This document shows positions 1 through 8,546 of a stretch of 64,000 bases of DNA, piece after piece. The stretch is from DASPHG01 sp963748315 (GTDB taxonomy: Bacteria; Actinomycetota; Thermoleophilia; Solirubrobacterales; Thermoleophilaceae). Position 1 is the first letter of the stretch; the number at the start of each line of letters is the position of its first letter. The DNA lies in contig CAVVIK010000006.1 in NCBI GenBank assembly GCA_963748315.1, positions 496,001-560,000 of the forward strand. The letters run 5' to 3'. The translations under genes and the position numbers were made by a program. The notes beneath the pieces were generated by a model. That model saw only the letters and a list, made by a program, of their open reading frames with translations, was not told where the DNA came from and did not search any database.

Positions 1-25
1 AGGGATCAAGCGGCGGCGGCGTCGG

Positions 26-970
26 CTATGCGACGTTCACGCCACGCTTGGCGTCCTTGAGCGTCTGTTCGGCGTGGTACGACGACCGCACGAGCGGGCC
101 GGCCGCTACTGACTCGAACCCCATCGCGTACGCCTCGCGCTCGAGATCGGCGAACTCATCCGGATGCCAATACCTGACCACCGGCAGATGGTTCTCGGTC
201 GGTCGCAGGTACTGGCCCACGGTCAGGACCTGGACGCCGTGCTCGCGGAGCACGCCGAACGCATCGAGCATCTCCTCGCGCGTCTCGCCCAGCCCCGTCA
301 TCAGGCCCGACTTGGTGACGACCTCCTCGCCGGCCATCTCCTTCGCGTTGCGCAGTACGCGACAGGAGCGAAGGAAGTTCGAGCCCCGGCGCGCGAGCGG
401 GTAGAGCCGCGGCACGGTCTCGACGTTGTGGTTGAAGACGTCGGGACGTTCCGCGATCACGCGCGCGAGCGGCATCTCCTGGCCGCGAAAGTCCGGTGTG
501 AGCACCTCGACCTTGCATCCGGGCGCCTGACGGCGAATCGACCGGATCACGCCCACGAACGCGCGCGAGCCGAGGTCGGGCAGGTCGTCGCGGTCGACGC
601 TCGTGATCACCGCGTGCTTCAGGCCCATCTGCCTCACGGACTGGGCGACGCGCAGCGGCTCGAGCGGGTCGTCGAAGGTCGGCTTGCCGGTCTTGACGTT
701 GCAGAAGCCGCACCGCCGCGTGCAGGTGTCGCCCAGGATCATGAACGTCGCGGTGCCTGCGTCCCAGCACTCGCCGATGTTCGGGCAGGCCGCCTCCTCG
801 CAGACCGTGTTCAGCCCCGCGTCGTCGATCATCGACTTCAGCTCGCGGAACTTGGCGCCGCCCGGCGCGGGCACCTTGAACCACGGCGGCTTCCGCTCGC
901 GGAACGGGCGCACTTCGCCCATGTCGAGGATGCGTGCGCCGCCCGGGTTGGCTCGCGAACGGGTGCTCAC
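26..970 (-). CDS. lipA: Lipoyl synthase
   Basis: Radical-SAM enzyme that inserts two sulfurs into protein-bound octanoyl groups to make lipoyl cofactor. About 314 residues, normal for the family. The auxiliary 4Fe-4S cluster cysteines (C57, C62, C68) precede the radical-SAM motif CTRRCGFC (C83, C87, C90), and the C-terminal RSSYHA segment carries the serine ligand expected in LipA. I chose the GTG at 970 because it overlaps the lipB stop as GTGA; an ATG at 922 is the alternative. Its products modify the E2 subunit encoded at 6296-7561. Confidence 0.96.
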   Translation of the reverse strand: MSTRSRANPGGARILDMGEVRPFRERKPPWFKVPAPGGAKFRELKSMIDDAGLNTVCEEAACPNIGECWDAGTATFMILGDTCTRRCGFCNVKTGKPTFDDPLEPLRVAQSVRQMGLKHAVITSVDRDDLPDLGSRAFVGVIRSIRRQAPGCKVEVLTPDFRGQEMPLARVIAERPDVFNHNVETVPRLYPLARRGSNFLRSCRVLRNAKEMAGEEVVTKSGLMTGLGETREEMLDAFGVLREHGVQVLTVGQYLRPTENHLPVVRYWHPDEFADLEREAYAMGFESVAAGPLVRSSYHAEQTLKDAKRGVNVA

Positions 971-1647
971 GCGACTGAGGCTACCGGGGCGCCAAGAAGG
1001 CGCTCGAGCGAGACCAGGCGCTGGCGCAGGCCGTACGCCTCCGCGAACCGCCACGCCACGCGCTTGCGGAAGCACTTCATCGGGTCGATTTGCCCGGTCT
1101 CCTTGTAGAGCGACGTCATCCGCACGTTCTCGATGCCGCACGGCACGATCCACTCGAACGGCTGGAGGTCGTTGTCGACGTTGATCGCGAACCCGTGCGT
1201 GGTGACGCCCCGTGCCACGTGCACGCCGATCGAGCCGATCTTTCGGTCCTCGACCCAGACGCCTGTGAGCCCCTCGCGGATCTCCGCCTCGACCTGCTCG
1301 TCGGCGAGAGCCGCGATCAGCGCCCGCTCCATCGTGCGCACGTACGCCAGGACGTCCGTGATGCCCATGATCGGATAGCCCACGAGCTGTCCCGGGCCGT
1401 GGTAGGTGACCTGGCCGCCGCGGTCGGTCTCCTCCACCTCGACACCCTGCATCCGGTACCACTCCTCGCCCATCGGCAGGTGGCCGGGCTCCGAGCGGCG
1501 CCCCTTCGTGTAGACCGGGTCGTGCTCCACGAAGAGCAGCGTGTCCGCGATCTCGCCTGCCTGCCGCCGCGCCCGCACGCGCTCCTGGAGCGCCACGCCG
1601 TCTGCGTAACGCAGCCGCCCGGCGTTGACGACCCAGAGCTCCGGCAT
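967..1647 (-). CDS. lipB: Lipoyl(octanoyl) transferase
   Basis: Transfers octanoate from acyl carrier protein to lipoyl domains, the step before LipA. The 226-residue product has the family signatures GGQVTYHGPGQLVGYPI, the lysine of DRKIGSIGVH and the catalytic cysteine of VPCGIENVRMTSL. It is co-directional with lipA and overlaps it by four bases, so the two are probably translationally coupled. The ATG at 1647 gives a normal N-terminus (MPELWVVNAG). Confidence 0.96.
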   Translation of the reverse strand: MPELWVVNAGRLRYADGVALQERVRARRQAGEIADTLLFVEHDPVYTKGRRSEPGHLPMGEEWYRMQGVEVEETDRGGQVTYHGPGQLVGYPIMGITDVLAYVRTMERALIAALADEQVEAEIREGLTGVWVEDRKIGSIGVHVARGVTTHGFAINVDNDLQPFEWIVPCGIENVRMTSLYKETGQIDPMKCFRKRVAWRFAEAYGLRQRLVSLERLLGAPVASVA

Positions 1648-1671
1648 CGCCCTGAATCGTACGCTTCGTAG

Positions 1672-2283
1672 GTGCAGCACTCCGAAAGGCTCTGGGCGCG
1701 GCGAATGCGCTGGCGGTTGCGCGGCGCGTGGCAGTGGCCCGCGTACGCGCTCCTCACCGTCCTCGACGCGGTGATCCTGCACGAGCTCCCGCCTGTGCGC
1801 GAGGGCGTCGACTTCGTACCGGCGCTGATCGTGTCGTCGTTCGGGAACCTCTTCCTGATGGGCGCGGTTGCGCCCTGGCTGGGGAGACGACTCGCCGAAC
1901 GTGAGCGCGCTGCCGGCGGGAACGGGATACCGCTGGCGGTCCGCGTCGAGGTGTTGAAGGACCGTACAGCGGCGGTTCTGTTGACGATCGCCACGGTCGG
2001 CCTGCTCGTAGCAGGCCTCGGTAACCAACCTGCCGTAGTGGCCGAAACGGAAGACGTCGAGGACGCCATCGCGCTTCTCGAGCGCTACGTCCCGGGGAAC
2101 GCTCCCCACGAGATCCAGCGCAACCTCGAGATCGTCAATACGGAGCGCCTCGAGGAGGGCTATTTCCGAATGTGCATCAACTACGACGAACGGGACCGGG
2201 CCTGGTGCGTGTTCGTGAACGTGAAGGCCGAGCCGCCGACGATCGTTCGCGATCCGAGCGAGATCCCTAATGACCCCCGCTGA
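1672..2283 (+). CDS. Small membrane protein of unknown function
   Basis: Unrecognised 203-residue protein. Three hydrophobic segments are visible, around residues 23-37, 50-70 and 100-117, followed by a charged soluble C-terminal half rich in Glu and Asp. It starts with GTG 25 bases from the divergent lipB start; an internal ATG at codon 12 is also possible. The 3' end overlaps the convergent SRPBCC gene by 17 bases. Codon use resembles its neighbours, which supports a real gene, but no function can be given. Confidence 0.75.
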   Translation: MQHSERLWARRMRWRLRGAWQWPAYALLTVLDAVILHELPPVREGVDFVPALIVSSFGNLFLMGAVAPWLGRRLAERERAAGGNGIPLAVRVEVLKDRTAAVLLTIATVGLLVAGLGNQPAVVAETEDVEDAIALLERYVPGNAPHEIQRNLEIVNTERLEEGYFRMCINYDERDRAWCVFVNVKAEPPTIVRDPSEIPNDPR

Positions 2284-2743
2284 GAAGCTCGGCGTCGAGC
2301 CGGCGTGCGAGCCCGCGCCCGCCCGCGCGCATCAGCCGGTCGTGGTTCCACCTGAACACCGGTCGAGCGATCGGGGCGAGCGCGTTCATCCACCACCTGT
2401 CCGTGCGCACGCGCCATTCGAACAGGATCGTCGTGGCGCCGCCGTCCTCGTATAGGCGCCAGCTACCGGTCCCCGTCAGCTCGCCGGTCGCCTCGCCGTC
2501 CATCCGGCGCGGCCGCTCGACGACCGTGATGCGCATCTCGAACTCGAGCCGGTAGCGCATGGCGCTGCGCCAGCGGTAGCGGCCAAGGCTGCCGCGTCCG
2601 TCGGCGTCCCCCTCCTCGAGCTTCTCGACGCTCTCGACCCCGTCCCACCACTCGGGCCAGCGCTCGGACGCGTGCAGGACGTCGAATACGGCGTCCCGCG
2701 CCGCTGCCACCCGCCACGCGGTCAGGAACGCGTACTCGGCCAT
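2267..2743 (-). CDS. SRPBCC (START-like) family protein
   Basis: A 158-residue protein with the look of the polyketide cyclase/START superfamily. It opens with a strand and helix (FLTAWRVAAARDAVFDVLHA) and the WPEWWDGVESVE segment, continues with alternating beta strands, and ends in a long C-terminal helix. Such proteins form a helix-grip pocket for hydrophobic ligands; the ligand cannot be read from sequence. The ATG at 2743 was chosen because it starts just before the conserved first strand. Confidence 0.8.
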   Translation of the reverse strand: MAEYAFLTAWRVAAARDAVFDVLHASERWPEWWDGVESVEKLEEGDADGRGSLGRYRWRSAMRYRLEFEMRITVVERPRRMDGEATGELTGTGSWRLYEDGGATTILFEWRVRTDRWWMNALAPIARPVFRWNHDRLMRAGGRGLARRLDAELLSGGH

Positions 2744-2808
2744 CCATCCGACCCTATATCGACCATTCGGCCACGAGGGGGAGCATCGCTGCAGGGCGGG
2801 GACTTTTC

Positions 2809-3015
2809 GTGCGAGAAGACCAGATGATCGGAAACTGCGATCACGACGGCTTCCATTCGGGCGTCGGCAAGCTCTCGCGTGACTTCGAGGCGATTCGCTT
2901 CGTGCTCGTGTGCGACACGTGCGGCGCGGAGACCCGCGAGGTGCACGTGCAGGAGTACGCGCCGAGCCACGACCCGTCGGGCAACGAGACCCGCCGGCGT
3001 CCCCGCGCCGCCTGA
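2809..3015 (+). CDS. Small conserved protein with CxxC motif
   Basis: A 68-residue protein with an N-terminal NCDHDGFHSG segment and a CDTCG pair, a zinc-ribbon-like arrangement. I recall similar short proteins in Thermoleophilia, but no function is assigned. It starts at GTG 2809, or at ATG 2824 directly before IGNCDH. It stands alone between divergent and downstream genes. Confidence 0.72.
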   Translation: MREDQMIGNCDHDGFHSGVGKLSRDFEAIRFVLVCDTCGAETREVHVQEYAPSHDPSGNETRRRPRAA

Positions 3016-3132
3016 GCCACCCCACGCCGCTCCATCGACGAACGTTCGATGGACGCTTTGCGTGCTCGCATCCAGCATGGCTTGCGGGGTCTCACGGACG
3101 AGGCCCCTGGACTCGGTCAAGGAGGACTTCGG

Positions 3133-3468
3133 GTGCCAGAGGCGCTCAGCTGGATTGGAATGCGCATCGACGACGCCTACGGGGCGCGCGTCGGCGCCGT
3201 GCACGACGTCTACCTCGAGGCGGACGGCTCGCCGCGCTGGATCTTCACCCTGCGACGGCGCGTGCTCATCCCCGGCTGGGATGCGATCGTCGGCGCCGGG
3301 CGGGTGTGGGTGCCCTACCAGCGCGAGCTGATTGCGGCCGCGCCGCGGCTCTGGTCGCTGGACGAGCTGACTCCCGCGTTCGAGACCGAAACCCGCCGCT
3401 GGTACGCCACCGGCAAGGATCACACCGGTTGGGCAGCACACGTCCGTTCGGACCGGTCGTCAAGATGA
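3133..3468 (+). CDS. PRC-barrel-like domain protein
   Basis: A 111-residue protein whose segment WIGMRIDDAYGARVGAVHDVYL matches the beta-barrel pattern of PRC-barrel domains, found in RimM and in many actinobacterial stand-alone proteins. The GTG at 3133 is favoured by a GGAGG Shine-Dalgarno at 3121-3125, seven bases upstream. Longer in-frame starts exist but have no such site. The partner is unknown. It ends seven bases before the epimerase gene and may share a transcript with it. Confidence 0.68.
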   Translation: MPEALSWIGMRIDDAYGARVGAVHDVYLEADGSPRWIFTLRRRVLIPGWDAIVGAGRVWVPYQRELIAAAPRLWSLDELTPAFETETRRWYATGKDHTGWAAHVRSDRSSR

Positions 3469-3475
3469 CGGGCTC

Positions 3476-4450
3476 TTGAGTCGAACCCTGGTGACAGGCG
3501 GGACGGGCTACGTCGGCATGAAGGTCGTCGAGGAGCTCCAGAGCGCGGGCCGCGAGGTCCGCGTGCTCGACTCGATCCTGCACGGCCAGGAGGACCTCGC
3601 GGCCGAGCAGCGTCAGAACGGCGTCGAGCTGATCGTGGCCGACATCCGCGACGACGACGCGCGCCGGCGTGCACTGGAGGATGTGCAGGAGGTCGTCCAC
3701 CTCGCCGCCATCGTCGGCGACCCCGCCTGCGCGCTCGACCCGGAGCGCTCCAACGACGTCAACGTGAAGGCGACACGCTCGCTGCTCGCCGACGCGCTCG
3801 CCGCGGGCGTCGAGAAGCTCGTGTTCGCTTCGACGTGCTCGAACTACGGCCGGATGGATGACCCGACCGTGCCGGTCACGGAGGACGGCGAGCTGGCTCC
3901 GGTCTCGCTCTATGCCGAGCAGAAGGTCGGGATGGAGAAGGCGATCCTGAGCGACGAGTTCGCAGATCTGCAGCCCACGTGCCTGCGCTTCGCGACCGTC
4001 TACGGCGCCGCGCCGCGGATGCGCTTCGACCTCACGGTCAACGAGTTCACGCGCGACCTCTGGGCCGACCGCGATCTCGAGGTATTCGGCGAGCAGTTCT
4101 GGCGGCCCTACATCCACGTCGCCGACGCCGGCCGCGCCGTGCGGACCGTGCTCGAGGCGCCGCGTGAGCAGACCGCGAGCGAGGTGTTCAACGCGGGTCG
4201 CTCGGGCGAGAACTACACCAAGCAGATGCTGGTCGAGGAGATCCAGCGTCAGGTCGAGCGCGGCAACATCTCGTACGTCAAGCGCGACGAGGATCCGCGC
4301 GACTACAAGGTGTCGTTCGACAAGATCCGCGAAGTGCTCGGGTTCGAGACCGTGCACACCGTGCCGGACGGGATCGCGGAGATCGTGCAGGCGCTCGACG
4401 AGGACCGCTGGCCGGACCCGTGGGGGGCTCGCTATCGCAACATCCCCTGA
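3476..4450 (+). CDS. NAD-dependent sugar epimerase/dehydratase
   Basis: Extended short-chain dehydrogenase acting on nucleotide sugars. The 324-residue protein has an N-terminal NAD-binding GGTGYVG motif (residues 8-14) and a catalytic Tyr146/Lys150 pair in YAEQK. The C-terminus, ending near GARYRN, is typical of the group. It starts at TTG. It heads a sugar-nucleotide set with the following DegT aminotransferase and the nucleotidyltransferase on the other strand, suggesting synthesis of a modified sugar for a surface glycan. The exact substrate is not evident. Confidence 0.9.
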   Translation: MSRTLVTGGTGYVGMKVVEELQSAGREVRVLDSILHGQEDLAAEQRQNGVELIVADIRDDDARRRALEDVQEVVHLAAIVGDPACALDPERSNDVNVKATRSLLADALAAGVEKLVFASTCSNYGRMDDPTVPVTEDGELAPVSLYAEQKVGMEKAILSDEFADLQPTCLRFATVYGAAPRMRFDLTVNEFTRDLWADRDLEVFGEQFWRPYIHVADAGRAVRTVLEAPREQTASEVFNAGRSGENYTKQMLVEEIQRQVERGNISYVKRDEDPRDYKVSFDKIREVLGFETVHTVPDGIAEIVQALDEDRWPDPWGARYRNIP

Positions 4451-5570
4451 CATCCCGCTGTTCGACCTCCGGCTCGAGGAGGACGACTACCAGGCGGTTC
4501 GCGAGGCGCTCGAATCCGGTTGGCTCACGATGGGCCCGCGGATCCAGGAGTTCGAGGCCGCGTACGCCGAGTTCCTCGGCTGCGCTCATGCGCTCGCCCT
4601 GTCCAGCTGCACCGCTGCGCTTCACCTCGCCTACCTCGCCGTAGGCGTTGGCCCCGGGGACGAGGTCGTCGTCCCGTCGATGTCGTTCGCCGCCACCTCG
4701 AACGCCGTCCTTTACTGCGGCGGGAAGCCCGTGTTCGCCGAGATCGTCGGGCAGGACGACCTCGGGATCGACGTCGCCGACGTCGAGGCGCGCATCACCG
4801 ACAGGACGAAGGCCGTGTGCGCGATGCACTACGCGGGCTATCCGGCCGCCGTCGACAGGCTGCGCGAGCTATGCGATGCGCGCGGGATCGCGCTGGTCGA
4901 GGACACGGCACACGCCCCGAGCGCGCAGCTCGACGGGCGGAAGCTCGGGACCTGGGGCAGCGCGGGCTGCTTCAGCTTCTTCTCGAACAAGGTGCTGTCG
5001 GTGGGTGAGGGCGGGTTACTCGCGACTGATGACGAAAGCGTCGCTGAACGCGTCCGCAGCCTGCGCTCGCACGGCATGACGTCCGGCACGTGGGACCGCC
5101 ACCGCGGCCACGCCGAGACCTACGACATCGTCGACCTCGGGTTCAACTACCGCATGGACGAGCCGCGCGCCGCCCTGCTCCTCTCGCGGATGCGCCGCGT
5201 CGACGCGGAGATCGACCGCAGGCGCGAGCTCGTGCGCGGCTACCGCGAGCGCCTCGCCGGCGTCGAGCGCCTGACGGTGCCGTACACCGACGAGGACGTC
5301 GGGCACTCGTCCTGCTACGTGATGCCGACGTTGCTCGACGAGGGGGTCGACCGGCGCGAGTTCCGCCAAGAGCTGTCGGCACGCGGGATCCAGACGAGCA
5401 TCCTCTACCCGGCGATCCACGAGTTCACGGAGTACCGCAAGCGCTACCCGGACCTGTCGCTGCCGCGCACCGAGAAGGCCGCGCGCACCCAGGTGACGCT
5501 GCCGCTCTTCCCGCACATGACCGAGGATCAGCTCGACCGCGTGTGCGACGCCGTGGCCGAGCTGCTCTGA
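4434..5570 (+). CDS. DegT/DnrJ/EryC1/StrS-family sugar aminotransferase
   Basis: PLP-dependent aminotransferase for keto-sugar nucleotides, about 378 residues. Family landmarks are present: the N-terminal IPLFDLRLEEDD, SGWLTMGPR, the HALALSSCTAAL cofactor loop and the PLP lysine near residue 186 in FFSNKVLS. No ATG, GTG or TTG lies in frame near the conserved N-terminus. The first in-frame ATG (about 4530) would delete it, so the start at ATC 4434 is a placeholder. A run of six G at 4422-4427 lies just upstream; one more G would put GTG 4420 in frame, but would disrupt the epimerase end. Confidence 0.88.
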   Translation: MATSPDIPLFDLRLEEDDYQAVREALESGWLTMGPRIQEFEAAYAEFLGCAHALALSSCTAALHLAYLAVGVGPGDEVVVPSMSFAATSNAVLYCGGKPVFAEIVGQDDLGIDVADVEARITDRTKAVCAMHYAGYPAAVDRLRELCDARGIALVEDTAHAPSAQLDGRKLGTWGSAGCFSFFSNKVLSVGEGGLLATDDESVAERVRSLRSHGMTSGTWDRHRGHAETYDIVDLGFNYRMDEPRAALLLSRMRRVDAEIDRRRELVRGYRERLAGVERLTVPYTDEDVGHSSCYVMPTLLDEGVDRREFRQELSARGIQTSILYPAIHEFTEYRKRYPDLSLPRTEKAARTQVTLPLFPHMTEDQLDRVCDAVAELL

Positions 5571-6296
5571 CTACTCGTCAGGGATAAGCCGGGCGCGCAG
5601 CTCTTCGAACTCCGCCTGCGCGGCCTCGTAGTCGTCGTGGCGGCCGATGTCGAGCCAGTAGCCGTCGGACGGGTACGCCCTGACCTCCTCGCCGGCAGCG
5701 ATCAGCTTCAGCACGAGGTCAGGGAAGTCGAGCGTCTCGCCCTCCTCGATGTGCTCGAGCACGCGTGGCGCGAAGCAGTAGACGCCCATGCTGGCCTCGT
5801 ACCGGACCGTCGGCTTCTCCATGTAGCCAGTCAGCCTGCTGCGGTCATCGCTGTCGCCGAACACGAGCACGCCGAGCTGGATCTGGACGTCGCGTGTCTT
5901 CGTCGCGATCGTCGCGGCGGCACCGCTGTCGGTGTGCTCCTTGAGGAGGGCGGCGTAGTCGATGTCCGTCAGGACGTCGCCGTTCATCACGAGGAAGTCG
6001 TCGCCGTCGAGCCCGTCGATCATCGACAGCGCGCCGACGGTCCCGAGCGGCTCCTGCTCGCGGAAGTAGTCGATCGAGACGTCGTAGCTCTCGCCGTCGC
6101 GGAAGAACACCTCGATCAGCTCGGCGAGGTACCCGGTCGCCATCGTGATCCGCTCGAATCCCGAGTTCTTGAGCTGCCGCACGACGATGTCGAGGATCGG
6201 CCGGTCCCCGACCGGCATCAGCGGCTTGGGCAGGACGGTGGTGTAGGGGCGCAGGCGCGTCCCCTTGCCTCCGGCGAGTACGACTGCGCGGGCCAT
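5571..6296 (-). CDS. Sugar-phosphate nucleotidyltransferase
   Basis: Makes an NDP-sugar from NTP and sugar-1-phosphate. The 241-residue protein carries the nucleotide-binding signature LAGGKGTRLRPYT, the PKPLMPVGDRP loop, the metal-binding NGDVLTD and the C-terminal GYWLDIGRHDDY of the mannose-1-phosphate guanylyltransferase/RmlA-like group. The ATG overlaps the E2 stop by one base (TGATG), so it is the last gene of the PDH transcript, yet its function fits the convergent epimerase/aminotransferase pair. Confidence 0.9.
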   Translation of the reverse strand: MARAVVLAGGKGTRLRPYTTVLPKPLMPVGDRPILDIVVRQLKNSGFERITMATGYLAELIEVFFRDGESYDVSIDYFREQEPLGTVGALSMIDGLDGDDFLVMNGDVLTDIDYAALLKEHTDSGAAATIATKTRDVQIQLGVLVFGDSDDRSRLTGYMEKPTVRYEASMGVYCFAPRVLEHIEEGETLDFPDLVLKLIAAGEEVRAYPSDGYWLDIGRHDDYEAAQAEFEELRARLIPDE

Positions 6297-7561
6297 CAGA
6301 GCGCGAGTGAGAGTGGGCTTTGGAGCAACTCGCGTACACGCGCGAGGAATTCCGCGCCGTCCGCGCCGTACAGGATGCGGTGGTCGCAGATGAGCGTCAG
6401 GTTCATCATGTCCCGGGCGACGATTCGGCCGCGGTCATCGGGCACCGCCTTCTTCTTCAGCGCGCCGACGGTGAGGAGCGCGGCCTGGGGAGGGTTGATG
6501 ATCGCGGAGAAGCTGTCGATCCCGTACATCCCGAGGTTGGACACCGTGAACGTCCCGCCCGAGACCTCAGGCGGCGTGATCTGTCCTTCGCGGACCTTCT
6601 GGATCAGCCCGCGTGCGTCCTTCGCAATCCAGCCGAGCGACTTGCTGTCCGCGTCGAAGATCGTCGGCACGACGAGCGCGTCCTGGCCGGCGACGGCAAT
6701 ACCCACATTGACGCGTGAATACAGCTCGAACTTGCCGTCGCGGTAGGCGCCGTTCACCCGCCGGTTCTCGCGCAGCGCGATGGCGACCGCCTTGACGACC
6801 ATGTCGTTGAAGCTCGGTGCGGGGTCGGCCACCTCCTTCAGCCGCTTACGCAGCTCGACCGCCGCCGACATGTCGACCTCGGCGACCAGTTGGAAGTCGG
6901 GTGCGGTGGCCTTCGACTCGGCCATCCGGCGCGTGACCGTCTGCTGGAGGCGCGTCAGCTCCTGGTACTCGACCTCGCCCTTGGCGCCCGCCTCGCCGCG
7001 CTGGGCCGCGGGGGCCGCCGCCGGCTTGCGCTCGCCACCGTCCTTGGCGGCGGCCTCGACGTCCGCCTTCACGATCCGCCCGCCCGGGCCGGAGCCCTCG
7101 AGCTGCGCCAACTCGACGCCCATCTCGCCGGCCATTCTTCGCGCGACTGGTGAAGCTTTGACGCGTTCGCCGCCGTTCGAGCTCGGCTGGGGCTTGCGTT
7201 CCGGCTCCTCCTGTTCCGGCTCCTGTTCCGGTTCCTCCTCCTGCTCGGGCTCCTCCTCCTGCGCCTCCGGCTGTTCCTCTTCAGGTTCTTCCTTTTCCTC
7301 CTCCTTCTCCGCCGTCGGCTTGCCGTTGCCCTCGCCGATGCGGGCGATCACCTCGCCGATGGCGAGCGTGTCGCCTTCGCTGGCCACGAGCTCGGAGATG
7401 GTGCCGTCGGTGTCGACCTCGTACGTCATGTTCGCCTTGTCGGTTTCGATCTCGGCGATCGGCTGTCCGCGCTTCACATCGTCGCCCTCCGACACGAGCC
7501 ACTTGAGGATCGTCCCCTCCTCCATCGAGTCCGACAGCCGCGGCATGGTGATCTCGGGCAT
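6296..7561 (-). CDS. pdhC: Dihydrolipoamide acyltransferase (E2) of pyruvate-dehydrogenase-type complex
   Basis: E2 core of a 2-oxoacid dehydrogenase complex, 421 residues. Order: one lipoyl domain (residues 1-77, lipoyl lysine K42 in ETDKANM), a highly acidic Glu/Pro/Gln linker (about 80-135), a peripheral subunit-binding domain (ASPVARRMAGEMGVEL), a second flexible linker, and the catalytic acyltransferase domain. The active-site motif reads DHRILYG: Tyr stands where HxxxDG has Asp. I recall this variant in cyanobacterial and plastid E2. It starts one base after the E1-beta stop, so the subunits are coupled. Confidence 0.94.
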   Translation of the reverse strand: MPEITMPRLSDSMEEGTILKWLVSEGDDVKRGQPIAEIETDKANMTYEVDTDGTISELVASEGDTLAIGEVIARIGEGNGKPTAEKEEEKEEPEEEQPEAQEEEPEQEEEPEQEPEQEEPERKPQPSSNGGERVKASPVARRMAGEMGVELAQLEGSGPGGRIVKADVEAAAKDGGERKPAAAPAAQRGEAGAKGEVEYQELTRLQQTVTRRMAESKATAPDFQLVAEVDMSAAVELRKRLKEVADPAPSFNDMVVKAVAIALRENRRVNGAYRDGKFELYSRVNVGIAVAGQDALVVPTIFDADSKSLGWIAKDARGLIQKVREGQITPPEVSGGTFTVSNLGMYGIDSFSAIINPPQAALLTVGALKKKAVPDDRGRIVARDMMNLTLICDHRILYGADGAEFLARVRELLQSPLSLAL

Positions 7562-7562
7562 C

Positions 7563-8546
7563 TCAGGGGTCCCTGAACGTCGACAGCGCCGCCTGCACGA
7601 CGTGCTCCTCATGCGGGAACGACGCTTGCTCGAGCGGCTTCGAGTAGGGCATCGGCACGTCCGCGCCCGTCACGCGCATCACCGGCGCGTCGAGCCAGTC
7701 GAACGCCTGCTCCTGGATGAGCGCCGCAAGGTTCGCGCCGACGCCACCGTGAGGCCAGCCCTCCTCGACTATGACCGCGCGATTGGTCTTCTTCACCGAT
7801 TCGACGATCGTGTCCATGTCGAGCGGCCGGAGCGTGCGCGGATCGATCACCTCCGCGTCGATCTCGTGCTCGGAGGCGAGGGTCTCGGCCGCCTTCTCGG
7901 CGGTGATGGCCATGCGCGAGATGCCCACGACGGTCACATCGTCGCCCTCGCGCCGGATGGCGGCCTCCCCGAAGCGGATGGGGCCGCCGTTCTCGGGCAC
8001 CTCGCCCTTCTGGCCGTAGAGGGTCTCGTGCTCGATGAAGATCACCGGGTTGTCGTCCTGAATTGCCGCCTTGAGCAGTCCCTTCGCGTCCGCGGCCGTG
8101 GACGGCACGGCGACGAGCAGCCCCGGCACGTGCAGGTACCACGCCTCGAAGGAGTGCGAGTGGGTGGGCCCGAGCTGATGGCCGGCGCCTCCGGGCATCC
8201 GAATCACCATCGGGCAGGAGACCTGGCCGCCGAACATGTACCGAACTGACGCGGCGTGATTGACGATCTGGTCCATCGCGAGCAGCGAGAAGTTGACGGT
8301 CATGAGCTCGACCACCGGGCGGAGCCCCACCATGGCGGCGCCGACGCCCATCCCGACGATGGTGTTCTCGGAGATCGGCGTGTCGCGGACCCGCTTCTCG
8401 CCGAACTCCTCGAGCAGGCCCTTGGTGACCTTGAACGCGCCCTGGAAGACGCCGATGTCCTCGCCCATCAGGAAGACGGAGTCGTCCGCCTGCATCTCCT
8501 CGCGCAGCGCCTCGTTCAGCGCCTCCCGGTAGCGCATCGTCGGCAT
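7563..8546 (-). CDS. pdhB: Pyruvate-dehydrogenase-type E1 component, beta subunit
   Basis: Transketolase-like beta subunit of the E1 heterotetramer, which decarboxylates a 2-oxoacid on thiamine diphosphate. The 327-residue protein matches the family from its first residues (MRYREALNEAL) through FLMGEDIGVFQGAF, GLRPVVELM and the PGGAGHQLGPTHSHSFEAW loop to the C-terminal EEGWPHGGVGANL. The ATG shares one base with the alpha-subunit stop (TGATG). Acetoin or branched-chain substrates cannot be excluded from sequence alone. Confidence 0.95.
   Translation of the reverse strand: MPTMRYREALNEALREEMQADDSVFLMGEDIGVFQGAFKVTKGLLEEFGEKRVRDTPISENTIVGMGVGAAMVGLRPVVELMTVNFSLLAMDQIVNHAASVRYMFGGQVSCPMVIRMPGGAGHQLGPTHSHSFEAWYLHVPGLLVAVPSTAADAKGLLKAAIQDDNPVIFIEHETLYGQKGEVPENGGPIRFGEAAIRREGDDVTVVGISRMAITAEKAAETLASEHEIDAEVIDPRTLRPLDMDTIVESVKKTNRAVIVEEGWPHGGVGANLAALIQEQAFDWLDAPVMRVTGADVPMPYSKPLEQASFPHEEHVVQAALSTFRDP

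Noticed and set aside
3032..3052. Dyad CCATCGA...TTCGATGG around CGAACGTTCG, resembling a LexA box or a terminator
   Set aside because: LexA sites need four bases between GAAC and GTTC; here they touch. No T run follows, so it is not a clear terminator either.
7190..7310. TCC/CCG-rich low-complexity tract
   Set aside because: It encodes the Glu/Pro linker of the E2 subunit on the minus strand.
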